Below, piece by piece: positions 1 to 7,121 of a stretch of DNA of 26,745 nucleotides; positions within the stretch are counted from its first letter, which is position 1; every line of letters starts with the position of its first letter. A model generated the notes under the pieces. It did not search any database, was not told where the DNA came from, and saw only the letters and a list, made by a program, of their open reading frames with translations. Source of the stretch: DASYHQ01 sp038223165. Lineage in GTDB: Bacteria; Planctomycetota; Phycisphaerae; Tepidisphaerales; Tepidisphaeraceae. The stretch spans positions 1-26,745 of the forward strand of contig JBBRHE010000022.1 in NCBI GenBank assembly GCA_038223165.1, in the 5' to 3' direction. The position numbers were made by a program, and so were the translations under genes.

Positions 1-587
1 GAAGAATCCGCAGGATTAAAAAAGAAATAGACGCTGCTCAATGATTCAGCGCACACATCGCAGATGCCGACTGCAAGCAGCCTGTGACTTGCATCACGGT
101 AGGTGAACTCGATCGTCTCGACCGGCGATTCGTACAGGAACCGCTGGAGGTCTTCGATCGTCGGTTCTTCGCGATCGCCACCCTCGCGGTCGGGTTGATG
201 CCAGTCGCGTAGGTAGCGGCGGTAAAGGTCGAACTTTTCCTCTGTCAGCTGCGGCGCATTGAACGTGAGCGTGAGGTCGGCATTCCGCCGCCAGCACCGC
301 CGTTGCGATTTTCTCGGGGCAAACCGCTCGACCGGCACGCGGATCTGAACGCACAACCGGCACCCACGGCAGATGGGTTGATACAAGATAGTGCCACTGC
401 GACGAAAGTTGGCGTCCATTAGGTCGTGGTAGAACGATCCGGGAATGCTTTCGGCGCGACAAGCCCGATACTGCGCAACCCGATGCGAAAAATAGGGGCA
501 CGGATGCTCGGGCATGACCGTCAACCGGACCCGTGGGTTTAGCGACGGATACGCGCAGTGATCGAAGTCGTCCGGTGGAGCGTTCAT
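1..587 (-). CDS. bpt: Aspartate/glutamate leucyltransferase (arginyl-tRNA-protein transferase family), 3' end missing
   Basis: The minus-strand frame opens at the ATG at 585-587 and stays open to the window edge, giving about 195 residues of a family usually about 235-250 long. The N-terminus has the family's cysteine-bearing start (HCAYPSLNPRVRLTVMPEHP, then CPYFSHR), followed by SIPGSFYHDLMDANFRRSG, the CRGCRLCVQIRVPVERF block and YRRYLRDWHQ. The visible end reads VGICDVCAESLSSVYFFF, which is typical of the catalytic half. The enzyme moves leucine from Leu-tRNA onto proteins with N-terminal Asp or Glu, marking them for ClpS/ClpAP degradation in the cytoplasm. It begins 9 bp after the recX stop, so the two are probably co-transcribed. 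Family identity is read from motifs. Leucyl rather than arginyl specificity is inferred from bacterial relatives. Confidence 0.9.
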   Translation of the reverse strand, partial: MNAPPDDFDHCAYPSLNPRVRLTVMPEHPCPYFSHRVAQYRACRAESIPGSFYHDLMDANFRRSGTILYQPICRGCRLCVQIRVPVERFAPRKSQRRCWRRNADLTLTFNAPQLTEEKFDLYRRYLRDWHQPDREGGDREEPTIEDLQRFLYESPVETIEFTYRDASHRLLAVGICDVCAESLSSVYFFFNPADS

Positions 588-596
588 CGGGACCCG

Positions 597-1229
597 TTAA
601 CGCGAACCGAGCATGGCGTTGACGACTGGCTTGATCGCTTCGTAGTCAAACCCCCGCCGCTGCAACATGCCCACCAATCGCCGCCTCGCGACAGCGGGAT
701 CGAGCCGCTGCAATCGCGCCTTCTGCTTCTCGGCCAGCGCTTTGGCCTCGGCGACGGGGTCGGTTGCATCGTACACCTCGTCCAGCGCGACCTTGGCGAC
801 GTCCCCCTTCACACCGCTGCGCATCAGTTCCATCATCGCGCGGCGCTTGCCATGGTGCTTGTGCTGGGCCGCCGACAACGCCTTGGACTTGGCGAACCGC
901 GCGTCGTCGATGTAACCAAGCCGCTGGAGGTCGCTCAGCACGCCCTCGACAACCGCGTCACCGTACTCGTGCCGCATCAGCTTGCGCTTCAGTTCCGACC
1001 GGCTGTGCAATCGGCTTTCCAGGGATCGCATCGCCCGATCGAAACATTCCTGCCGCACCTTGCCTTGCGCGATCTCGGCAACTTCGTCGGTTGTCAGCGT
1101 CATCCCCTCGCGCAACCTGAACTTCGCGACGACATTCAAGTTCACACCGAACGCGAACTCCCCATCTATGTAAATGTTCCGCCGATTCTCGCGCCGCTTC
1201 TGTTCGGAGATTTTGGAGATGATGGGCAT
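597..1229 (-). CDS. recX: Regulatory protein RecX
   Basis: This 210-residue protein has the RecX layout of repeated three-helix units. A basic N-terminus (KRRENRRNIYIDG) precedes ALRSLE-type helices, here CFDRAMRSLESRLHSRSELK. The signature VLSDLQRLGYIDDARFAKSK is near residues 115-135, and a last repeat contains RRRLVGMLQRRGFDYEAI. RecX binds RecA filaments and limits their extension or activity. The ATG at 1229 is preceded by AGGGGATC, a usable ribosome-binding site. It lies 20 bp after the PIN toxin stop and 9 bp before bpt, so it is probably in one transcript with both. No recA is present in the window. RecX is commonly next to recA, so its place here after a toxin-antitoxin pair is less usual. 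Confidence 0.9.
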   Translation of the reverse strand: MPIISKISEQKRRENRRNIYIDGEFAFGVNLNVVAKFRLREGMTLTTDEVAEIAQGKVRQECFDRAMRSLESRLHSRSELKRKLMRHEYGDAVVEGVLSDLQRLGYIDDARFAKSKALSAAQHKHHGKRRAMMELMRSGVKGDVAKVALDEVYDATDPVAEAKALAEKQKARLQRLDPAVARRRLVGMLQRRGFDYEAIKPVVNAMLGSR

Positions 1230-1249
1230 GAGCTGATCCCCTGTCGGCC

Positions 1250-1669
1250 TCAGCCATTCAACCCGACGAACGCAAGGAACTCGGTTGGGGATAGTACGGT
1301 CAACAGTCCACCTTCGAACCCAGTGCGATCGCGAGTGACGATATGCGTTGCGCCCGCACGAAGTCCGGAAATCTCCTGAATGGCATCTTCGAAGTCGGCG
1401 TTTTTGCTAGAGATCGCGTCGGTAATCACCTGTGCGTCCACCCTGGCAACGGACAGTAACCTCGAAAGAATCACCATAGCTTCTCGCGCACGCGTCGCGT
1501 CGAGCTCCTTGCGCACAATGTAGAAAATATTGTTAAAGCTAATGGCTGCTGCAAAGCTTTCGACGCGGCCTTCTTCAATCGCGGCCCAGACGAGCGCCGA
1601 TTCCTTCAAGAATGGTTCCCGCCGCAGCAAAACGTCCAGCAGGACATTCGTGTCCACGAGGACTTTCAT
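1250..1669 (-). CDS. PIN-domain ribonuclease toxin (VapC-like, PIN_3 type)
   Basis: This 139-residue protein opens with the PIN signature MKVLVDTNVLLDVLL (first acidic residue D6). The FNNIFYIVRKEL block of the PIN_3 subgroup is at residues 45-56. A second acidic cluster, NADFEDAIQ (D92, E94, D95), is near residue 93, and IVTRDRTGF (D114) follows. These residues form the Mg-binding pocket of PIN nucleases. Asn46 occupies the place where many VapC proteins have a glutamate. From memory this is shared by PIN_3 relatives, so activity is not excluded. The ATG overlaps the stop of the upstream antitoxin gene by 4 bp (ATGA), the usual translational coupling of toxin-antitoxin pairs. Target RNA is unknown. 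A housekeeping PIN nuclease is possible but less likely given the partner. Confidence 0.85.
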   Translation of the reverse strand: MKVLVDTNVLLDVLLRREPFLKESALVWAAIEEGRVESFAAAISFNNIFYIVRKELDATRAREAMVILSRLLSVARVDAQVITDAISSKNADFEDAIQEISGLRAGATHIVTRDRTGFEGGLLTVLSPTEFLAFVGLNG

Positions 1670-1932
1670 TTGAGCCCTTCGTACTTCTCTGACATCTCCT
1701 CGGCCAGAATTTCTTTGTAGTGGCGATTCGAGACCGACACACCTTTGGCCATGCCCAACGCTGCGCGCGTGAGCGGTGGAAGTTTCGACTCGTCAAACAG
1801 TTGGTGCCGACCGACAGATTCAAGGAACTCACGTACCATCTCACTGATGGTCGTTTGACGCGCTGCTGCCACCATCTCAGCTCGCTGGATGACGTCTTGT
1901 TCTGCGGTAATCGTCAGCTGTTGGACTGCCAT
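1666..1932 (-). CDS. Antitoxin-like DNA-binding protein paired with the PIN toxin
   Basis: This 88-residue protein has a ribbon-helix-helix-like N-terminus. A short strand (QQLTITAEQDV) is followed by helices containing QRAEMVAAARQTTISEMVREFLES. This layout matches small antitoxins of the DUF6364/RHH kind that bind their own promoter and cap a PIN toxin with the C-terminal half. The C-terminus (SNRHYKEILAEEMSEKYEGLK) is charged and probably wraps the toxin. It overlaps the toxin start by 4 bp and lies 33 bp downstream of the ffh stop. The exact antitoxin family is not certain. The role is inferred from size, fold pattern and coupling. Confidence 0.75.
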   Translation of the reverse strand: MAVQQLTITAEQDVIQRAEMVAAARQTTISEMVREFLESVGRHQLFDESKLPPLTRAALGMAKGVSVSNRHYKEILAEEMSEKYEGLK

Positions 1933-1967
1933 AGTGAGTGCCTTTCGTCACGTTCCCCAGGTCAATT

Positions 1968-3434
1968 CTACCGCTTCTTCTTCTTATTCCGATCCTTTTT
2001 CTCCATATGCCCGCCCTTCTTTGTCCGAAGCATGCCAGTGCCTTGCGCGAGCCCTGCCAGCCCACCACCCATGATTTGCTTCATGGCTTTCATCTTGCCA
2101 CCGACGCCCATGCCGGTGAACGATCGCATGACGCCGCGCGTCATCTCGAATTGCTTGACGAACTGGCTGACCTCGGGTGGTTGCACACCCGCGCCCGTTG
2201 CGATGCGGCGGCGGCGGTTGCCGTCGAGCAGGTCGGGGTTTCTTCGCTCTTTCTTGGTCATCGAGTTGTAGATGGCGTGCATCCGGCCCATCTGCGACTC
2301 GATCAGCCCTTCGTTCTGTCCAAGGTTCTTCGACAATTCGCCCATGCCGGGGATCATCCCCATCACTTTGCCCATGGGCCCGAGCTTTTTCACCTGCGTC
2401 ATCTGGGCCATGTAGTCGTCGAGCGTGAACTGGCCCTTCTCCATCTTTTCCTGGAGCCTGGCCGTCTGTTCCTGGTCGAACTTCTCCATCGCCTCGTTGA
2501 CCAGGCCGACGATGTCGCCCATGCCCAGAATCCGCTGGGCCATGCCCTCAGGGCGGAACTCTTCGAGACGGTCGAGCTTTTCACCGATGCCGAGATATTT
2601 GACCGGCTTGCCGGTGATAACCTTGGCGCTCAGCAGCGCGCCACCGCGCGTGTCACTGTCGAACTTCGTGAGGATCAAACCATCGATTTCGAGCTGTTCG
2701 TTGAAACGTTTCGCTGATTCAACCGCGTCCTGACCGGTCATGGCGTCCAGGACGAGGAAGACCTGGTGTGGCGCGACCTGCGCATTCACGTCGCGCAGTT
2801 CGGCCATCAGCTCTTCGTCGATCGCCAATCGGCCGGCGGTGTCGAGGATGACGATGTCACGGCCATTATCCTTCGCATATTTGATCGCCGCCTTGCAGAC
2901 CGCGACCGCGGCGCCTTTTGCGACATGACCGTGCGGGGCGATCTTGCTGTCGTCGGTGTACACAGGCACACCAACCTGCGACCCGATGACGCGCAACTGC
3001 TCGACCGCCGCCGGTCGTTGCAGGTCCGCAGCGGCCAGCATGGGGTTCAATCCCTTGTTCTTCAACGTCAGCGCAAGCTTGCCGCAGGTGGTCGTCTTAC
3101 CACTGCCCTGCAGGCCGCACATCATGATGACCGTGGGGCCGGGCGAAACGGTGTAGATCTTCGTGTCGACGGGGCCCATCAAATTGACGAGCTCGTCATA
3201 AACGATCTTGACCATCAACTGGCCCGGCTGCAGGCTCTTGATGACCTCCTGCCCCTGAGCCTTCTCGGCCACGGCCTTCACGAAGTCGTTGACGACCGCG
3301 AAGTTTACGTCGGCCTCGAGCAGCGCGGTGCGTACGTCGCGAATGGCGTCACGCACGTTTTCGTCGGAGATACGCCCCTTGCCACTCAGGCTGCGTAAGG
3401 CGTCGGACAGGCGGTCGGTTAAAGCGTCAAACAT
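1968..3434 (-). CDS. ffh: Signal recognition particle protein Ffh
   Basis: This 488-residue SRP54-type GTPase targets signal-bearing ribosomes to the membrane with FtsY and 4.5S RNA. The N domain begins MFDALTDRLSDALRSLSGKG. The G domain has the P-loop GLQGSGKTT (107-115), DLQRPAAVEQL (137-147), DTAGR (198-202) and TKFDSDTRGG (256-265). The methionine-rich M domain starts near residue 297 and contains the RNA-binding stretch SMTKKERRNPDLLDGNRRRR. The protein ends in an unusually lysine-rich tail (MEKKDRNKKKKR) and is somewhat longer than the usual about 450. The ATG at 3432-3434 gives the canonical family start. A perfect TATAAT stands only 9 nt upstream of it. The antitoxin gene follows after 35 bp on the same strand. 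Confidence 0.97.
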   Translation of the reverse strand: MFDALTDRLSDALRSLSGKGRISDENVRDAIRDVRTALLEADVNFAVVNDFVKAVAEKAQGQEVIKSLQPGQLMVKIVYDELVNLMGPVDTKIYTVSPGPTVIMMCGLQGSGKTTTCGKLALTLKNKGLNPMLAAADLQRPAAVEQLRVIGSQVGVPVYTDDSKIAPHGHVAKGAAVAVCKAAIKYAKDNGRDIVILDTAGRLAIDEELMAELRDVNAQVAPHQVFLVLDAMTGQDAVESAKRFNEQLEIDGLILTKFDSDTRGGALLSAKVITGKPVKYLGIGEKLDRLEEFRPEGMAQRILGMGDIVGLVNEAMEKFDQEQTARLQEKMEKGQFTLDDYMAQMTQVKKLGPMGKVMGMIPGMGELSKNLGQNEGLIESQMGRMHAIYNSMTKKERRNPDLLDGNRRRRIATGAGVQPPEVSQFVKQFEMTRGVMRSFTGMGVGGKMKAMKQIMGGGLAGLAQGTGMLRTKKGGHMEKKDRNKKKKR

Positions 3435-3443
3435 AGGGAAGGC

Positions 3444-3449
3444 ATTATA
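3444..3449 (-). promoter_or_regulatory. Probable -10 box of the ffh promoter
   Basis: On the minus strand the sequence reads TATAAT, nine bases, then the ffh ATG. The hexamer is a perfect sigma-70 -10 box. A weak -35 candidate, TGTAAA, lies 17 bp further upstream (3467-3472). Transcription from this box would start about 0-4 nt before the ATG, giving a leaderless or nearly leaderless mRNA. There is no room for a Shine-Dalgarno site. This is a sequence-based prediction. Confidence 0.5.
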
Positions 3450-3680
3450 GGTGCGATCCGGGTCGGTTTACACGCGCCGTTGAACTGCGCCAGGTCGGCA
3501 GGAATTGCGTCGGCGTGTCGTGGGGCCGTTGTCGCACTTAAGGAATTATGGCGCACACGTCACCTTAAGCACTGAATCCCGCGAGATTATCGGGCTTGAT
3601 GGGCCGGCACGAATGGCCCCACGTTTGTTGTGTGAACGCCATGCACCGCGATGTCAGGCGGCGCCCCCGGACTCGGAGAA

Positions 3681-3881
3681 ATGAATCCCATGCAGCCACA
3701 AACGCAACCCTACCGTCAACCCAGTTCAGTCATCCTCAACCGCCTGGCCGACATCGGCCCCGGCGTCGACCCGTCCCACGATCGTGAAGAGGTCCTGACC
3801 GCCCTCAAGGAGGGTCGCGACATCCCCGAGCGGGCCGTGGACGTCATCGTGGACCGGCTTCTCAAAGAATTGAGTTGGTAA
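3681..3881 (+). CDS. Small hypothetical protein
   Basis: This short plus-strand gene of 66 residues starts at the ATG at 3681, or 63 residues if the ATG at 3690 is used. The GGAG at 3676-3679 is too close to the first ATG but well spaced for the second. The N-terminus is Gln/Pro-rich and the C-terminus is an amphipathic charged segment (DREEVLTALKEGRDIPERA, then VDRLLKELSW). The C-terminal pattern faintly recalls the FlgM anti-sigma factor, but it is too short and too divergent to claim that. It is divergent from ffh across about 245 bp and lies upstream of hisI. It has coding-like composition but no recognised family. Confidence 0.5.
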   Translation: MNPMQPQTQPYRQPSSVILNRLADIGPGVDPSHDREEVLTALKEGRDIPERAVDVIVDRLLKELSW

Positions 3882-3929
3882 GACCGATTTACACTCGAGG
3901 TGAAATGGACCCAGAGAAAGGCTTGCTCC

Positions 3930-4007
3930 CCACGAATCGGTATGAAGGAAGCACGAATAAGAAAATGCGGATCGAATTCATACGTGCTCTTTCATGCCGA
4001 TTCGTGG
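3930..4007. repeat. Intergenic imperfect inverted repeat (about 26-bp arms), MITE/REP-like
   Basis: The left arm at 3930-3955 begins CCACGAATCGGTATGAA. The right arm at 3983-4007 ends TTCATGCCGATTCGTGG. The outer 17 bp pair with a single mismatch, and pairing continues imperfectly inward through GCACG/CGTGC. The loop is about 27 nt. The element fills most of the gap between the small hypothetical gene and hisI. It is not followed by a T-run, so a dispersed structural repeat fits better than a simple terminator. Copy number elsewhere cannot be seen from this window. Confidence 0.65.
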
Positions 4008-4106
4008 GCGCTCGCTTCCTACGGACCGGCTGTGCGTCCGCTGTTTCTTTGAAGCGCCCCTCCAACGTTTGGCAGAAAAGATGCCTACCCTTAAACTTCT
4101 GACATC

Positions 4107-4502
4107 ATGACCTCTGCCCTGCTCGACTCCTTGAAGTACGACGCCAACGGCCTCATCCCCGCGATCATTCAGGATCATGCGACCGGTGAAGTGCTGATGT
4201 TCGCGTTTATGAACCGCGTTTCACTCGCAAAGACTTTGGAAACCGGCAAAACGCACTTTTTCTCGCGCAGCCGAAACAAACTATGGCTCAAAGGAGAGAG
4301 CAGTGGCCACACGCAGGATGTGAAGTCGATCCAGACCGACTGTGATCTCGACGTCGTCCTCATCAAGGTCGAACAACAGGGCGCCGCCTGCCATGACGGT
4401 TACTATTCCTGCTTCTACCGCCAGCGCGACGAGACGGACTCGACCGAGTGGAAGATCGTCGGGAAAAAGGTGTTTGACCCGGAAAAGGTATACAGCAAGT
4501 GA
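4107..4502 (+). CDS. hisI: Phosphoribosyl-AMP cyclohydrolase
   Basis: This 131-residue cytoplasmic enzyme hydrolyses phosphoribosyl-AMP to ProFAR, the third step of histidine synthesis. It has the full motif set: MFAFMNRVSL for substrate binding, FFSRSRNKLWLKGESSGH (51-68), the metal site DCDLD (78-82), and the zinc cysteines C79, C95 (in AACHDGYYSC) and C102. Length is normal for a stand-alone HisI without a fused HisE domain. No other his gene is present in the window. There is no clear ribosome-binding site before the ATG at 4107. A small structured segment follows the stop. Confidence 0.95.
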   Translation: MTSALLDSLKYDANGLIPAIIQDHATGEVLMFAFMNRVSLAKTLETGKTHFFSRSRNKLWLKGESSGHTQDVKSIQTDCDLDVVLIKVEQQGAACHDGYYSCFYRQRDETDSTEWKIVGKKVFDPEKVYSK

Positions 4503-4513
4503 TCTTTCTCCGG

Positions 4514-4550
4514 CCTCATTCCCGGTACGCCGGGACAGGTCAGGATGAGG
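4514..4550 (+). terminator. Possible hairpin after hisI
   Basis: CCTCAT at 4514-4519 pairs with ATGAGG at 4545-4550, enclosing an inner CCCG/CGGG stem around 4521-4534. It begins 11 bp after the hisI stop. There is no T-run, so termination is uncertain. Confidence 0.3.
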
Positions 4551-4601
4551 GTGATTTCGACTGACAACAGTCGCTCGTCATTCAAAATGACCCTGAAGAT
4601 C

Positions 4602-4630
4602 GCCTCTCCCATCAGTACATGGGAGAGAGG
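4602..4630 (+). promoter_or_regulatory. Short stable hairpin upstream of the potassium transporter start
   Basis: CTCTCCCAT at 4604-4612 pairs perfectly with ATGGGAGAG at 4619-4627 around the six-base loop CAGTAC. It ends about 25 bp before the preferred ATG at 4656. It could be a terminator or an element in the leader of the transporter mRNA. Function is unknown. Confidence 0.35.
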
Positions 4631-4655
4631 CCGACCACCTATCCCTCTTGGCACC

Positions 4656-5843
4656 ATGCTCCTCTCTTCCGATTCCGATTCTGACCCGCCTTCAACGCTC
4701 ATCGGCTGGCTTACGCCCCTTTGGTTGATCTCGATCGTCATCGGCGCGTTCCTGCTCCCCACGATCGGTTCGAGCGAGGGGAATGAGATGACGCCCGACC
4801 GGGCGCTGTTCACCGCCGTCAACGCTGCGACGTTGACGGGGTTTTCTGGCGCGGGGATGGAGAGCCTGCTGTGGCCGGGCCGGATGGTCATCCTGCTGCT
4901 GACGGTCTTCGGTGCATTTTACGCGCTGGTCATGGGTGGGCACCTGCTCTGCCGGGCGATCGGGCTGCATTACACCGATCGGCAGATCATGCGCACGACG
5001 CTGGTCATTGAGGCGTTTCTACTGTTCGGTGTTACACCTTTTTTCCTCCCGATCACCGACAGTGTTATCCCCGCGGCCCAGTTGGCGATTGGGGCGTTTG
5101 CGAACAGTGGCGTCAGTTGGGGCCGGTTGCCCGACGCAACGTCGTGGGCGACGCATGTGATCATCCTGCCACTGACCGTGCTCGGTGGGTTGGGCATTCC
5201 GGTAATTCTGGAACTGTGGAACTGGCTTCTGCGGCGCAATCCACTGTCAGCACACACCGACATCTCGACGAAACTGACGGCGGCGGTGTACCTGCTCGGT
5301 GTGGTGGGGATGCTCGGCCTGTTTTTCTTCGAATACGGTGACGTCCCACCTCGCGCTGCGATGATGGCGTCGGTGTCGGCGGTCGACGCGCGGTCACTGG
5401 GGCTGGACATCGTGCCACTGTCGACTTGGCCCACCGGCGTCTCGTGGTGCGTCATGGGGTTGATGCTGATCGGCGCTTGCCCGGGCAGCGCCGGGGGTGG
5501 ACTGTTCGTTACAACCTTCGCGACGCTATGGACCGGCGTCCGCAGATCGTTCACCGGCGCGCCTGCGGGCAGACCTTTCGCGATCGTGTGCGTCTGGATC
5601 GCTATGTACGCGTTGGCGGTCGGTGTGACCGTGCTCGCCCTCGTCGCAACCGCCGGCCAGGGCGCGGGGGACCGGTTGCTCTTCCTGGCGATCAGCGCGC
5701 TGGGAACCGTCGGCCTGTCGCACGACCCGATCTCACTGGTCGGCCCACCGCTGCACATCCTGACGATTGCGATGCTCTTCGGTCGGTTGGCGCCGCTTGC
5801 GATGTTGTGGTGGCTGGGACGGGCTCGACGCCCATTCATCTAG
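4656..5843 (+). CDS. TrkH/KtrB-type potassium transporter subunit
   Basis: This is an inner-membrane cation transporter of 395 residues from the ATG at 4656. The frame opens further upstream, but that part looks non-coding and contains a hairpin. It shows the four membrane-pore-membrane repeats of KtrB/TrkH. The selectivity-filter glycines are G62 (ATLTGFSG), G152 (AFANSGVSW), G249 (DARSLGLD) and G353 (SALGTVGLS). Before the fourth repeat is the intramembrane loop GACPGSAGGGLFVTTFATLW. The end reads FGRLAPLAMLW, as in the family. Potassium is the likely substrate. KtrB works with a cytoplasmic RCK subunit (KtrA/TrkA), which is not in this window. It lies downstream of hisI and convergent with ruvB. 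Confidence 0.85.
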   Translation: MLLSSDSDSDPPSTLIGWLTPLWLISIVIGAFLLPTIGSSEGNEMTPDRALFTAVNAATLTGFSGAGMESLLWPGRMVILLLTVFGAFYALVMGGHLLCRAIGLHYTDRQIMRTTLVIEAFLLFGVTPFFLPITDSVIPAAQLAIGAFANSGVSWGRLPDATSWATHVIILPLTVLGGLGIPVILELWNWLLRRNPLSAHTDISTKLTAAVYLLGVVGMLGLFFFEYGDVPPRAAMMASVSAVDARSLGLDIVPLSTWPTGVSWCVMGLMLIGACPGSAGGGLFVTTFATLWTGVRRSFTGAPAGRPFAIVCVWIAMYALAVGVTVLALVATAGQGAGDRLLFLAISALGTVGLSHDPISLVGPPLHILTIAMLFGRLAPLAMLWWLGRARRPFI

Positions 5844-5866
5844 AGTAGGGTCATCCTCACCCAGTG

Positions 5867-5970
5867 TGTCATCCCCAAGGGAGCGGTAGCGACCTGAGGG
5901 ATCTCGACCGGGCAGAACCACTCGTCTCATCGAGATCCCTCAGGTCGCTACCGCTCCCATCGGGATGACA
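5867..5970. repeat. Long near-perfect inverted repeat between convergent genes
   Basis: Two 41-nt arms (5867-5907 and 5930-5970) are complementary at 39 of 41 positions and flank a 22-nt spacer. The outer ends are TGTCATCC and GGGATGACA, and the core reads GGGAGCGGTAGCGACCTGAG. It lies between the ends of the potassium transporter gene (plus) and ruvB (minus), so its transcript would form a large hairpin whichever strand is read. It may end transcription from both sides. Its size and terminal symmetry suggest a dispersed palindromic element rather than an ordinary terminator. Confidence 0.8.
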
Positions 5971-6016
5971 GCTATGCATAAAAACACCCCGAAGGATTTG
6001 AAAATGCTATAGAGAA

Positions 6017-7066
6017 CTACTCGCCCGCTTGGAACAAACCCTTTCCGTTCTCGAAATCCGCGGGGGGTTTCCACTTCAGATTCAGGTGTTCATACGCCTG
6101 CTTCGTCGCGCGGCGACCCTGGCGCGTGCGCGTCACGAAACCGGTTTGAAGCAAGAACGGCTCGATGACGTCGACAAGCGTCTCCACCTCTTCACCCATG
6201 CTGGCGCCGATCGCCTCGATACCCGCAGGGCCGCCGTCATAGACCTCGATCAGCGTGCGGAGGAATTGGCGGTCCTGTTCGTCCAGGCCTTTGGCGTCAA
6301 TGCCTTCCAGTTCCAGCGCCGCCTTGGTCACGGGCAGCGTCGGTTTGCCCTTGGCCTCCACCGCGGCGAAGTCGCGCACGCGACGCAAGAGGCGATTGGC
6401 GATACGCGGCGTACCCCGGCTGCGGCCGGCTAGTTCCCACAGCGCGTCGTCCGGCGTCAGCATCTTCAGCGACACCGCGTTCACCTTCAAAATCTCGTGC
6501 AGCGCCTCGGGCGTGTAAAACTCGATGTGGTTGACGATGCCGAACCGACTGCGCATCGGGCCGGTCAGCAGGCCGATACGTGTGGTCGCGCCGATCAGCG
6601 TGAACTGTGGGATCGGCATCGTGATCGTCCGCGCGTGCATGCCAGCGTCGATCGTCACGTCGACCTTGTAGTCCTCCATCGCAGGGTACAGATATTCTTC
6701 TACAATCGCGGGCAGTCGATGAATTTCATCAATGAACAGCACGTCGCCCGGCTGCAATTTCGTCAGAATGCCGACGAGGTCAGCCCCCTTTGTCATCGCG
6801 GGTCCATTGGTCACGTGAACCTTCGCGCCCATCTCGTTAGCGACAACATGCGCGAGTGTCGTCTTGCCCAACCCAGGTGGGCCGTGCAACAGCACGTGCT
6901 CGACCGGCTCACCGCGCCCCTTGGCGGCGTCGACGGCAATCTTCAGCTTGCGGATCAGCGTCGGCTGACCGATGTACTGCTCGAACTTCTGCGGGCGCAG
7001 CGCATAGTTATAGTTGACCTCTTCCGGGCCCTGGCTTTCACCACCAACGATGCGCTCACGTGCCAT
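6017..7066 (-). CDS. ruvB: Holliday junction branch-migration ATPase RuvB
   Basis: This AAA+ motor of 349 residues drives branch migration with RuvA. It shows Walker A HGPPGLGKTT (catalytic Lys about 68), Walker B VLFIDEIHR (about 109-117), sensor 1 GATTR and the arginine-finger segment GPMRSRFG. The C-terminal winged helix includes GFVTRTRQGRRATKQAYEHL. The start is set at the ATG at 7064-7066, preceded by AAGGTGG. A GTG two codons upstream is also open. It follows crcB by 55 bp on the same strand, so it is probably part of a ruvC-ruvA-crcB-ruvB unit. A long inverted repeat lies just beyond its stop. Confidence 0.97.
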   Translation of the reverse strand: MARERIVGGESQGPEEVNYNYALRPQKFEQYIGQPTLIRKLKIAVDAAKGRGEPVEHVLLHGPPGLGKTTLAHVVANEMGAKVHVTNGPAMTKGADLVGILTKLQPGDVLFIDEIHRLPAIVEEYLYPAMEDYKVDVTIDAGMHARTITMPIPQFTLIGATTRIGLLTGPMRSRFGIVNHIEFYTPEALHEILKVNAVSLKMLTPDDALWELAGRSRGTPRIANRLLRRVRDFAAVEAKGKPTLPVTKAALELEGIDAKGLDEQDRQFLRTLIEVYDGGPAGIEAIGASMGEEVETLVDVIEPFLLQTGFVTRTRQGRRATKQAYEHLNLKWKPPADFENGKGLFQAGE

Positions 7067-7121
7067 AGCCACCTTGTAACATCACCCATGCCGATCGCAA
7101 TCGCACGCTAGGCTGTCCTGT

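Noticed and set aside
94..501. A 135-codon minus-strand frame near the left edge
   Set aside because: It is in a different frame from bpt, whose conserved motifs cover the same bases.
558..1379. A 273-codon plus-strand frame over recX
   Set aside because: It is antisense to recX and the toxin gene, with no protein-like motif.
3681..3881. FlgM-like anti-sigma factor
   Set aside because: Only a faint similarity at the C-terminus. There are no flagellar genes nearby and the product is too short, so it is left as hypothetical.
7073..7121. Fluoride riboswitch linked to crcB
   Set aside because: A crcB riboswitch would have to precede crcB, where the sequence is ruvA coding. The gap after crcB is too short and lacks the motif.
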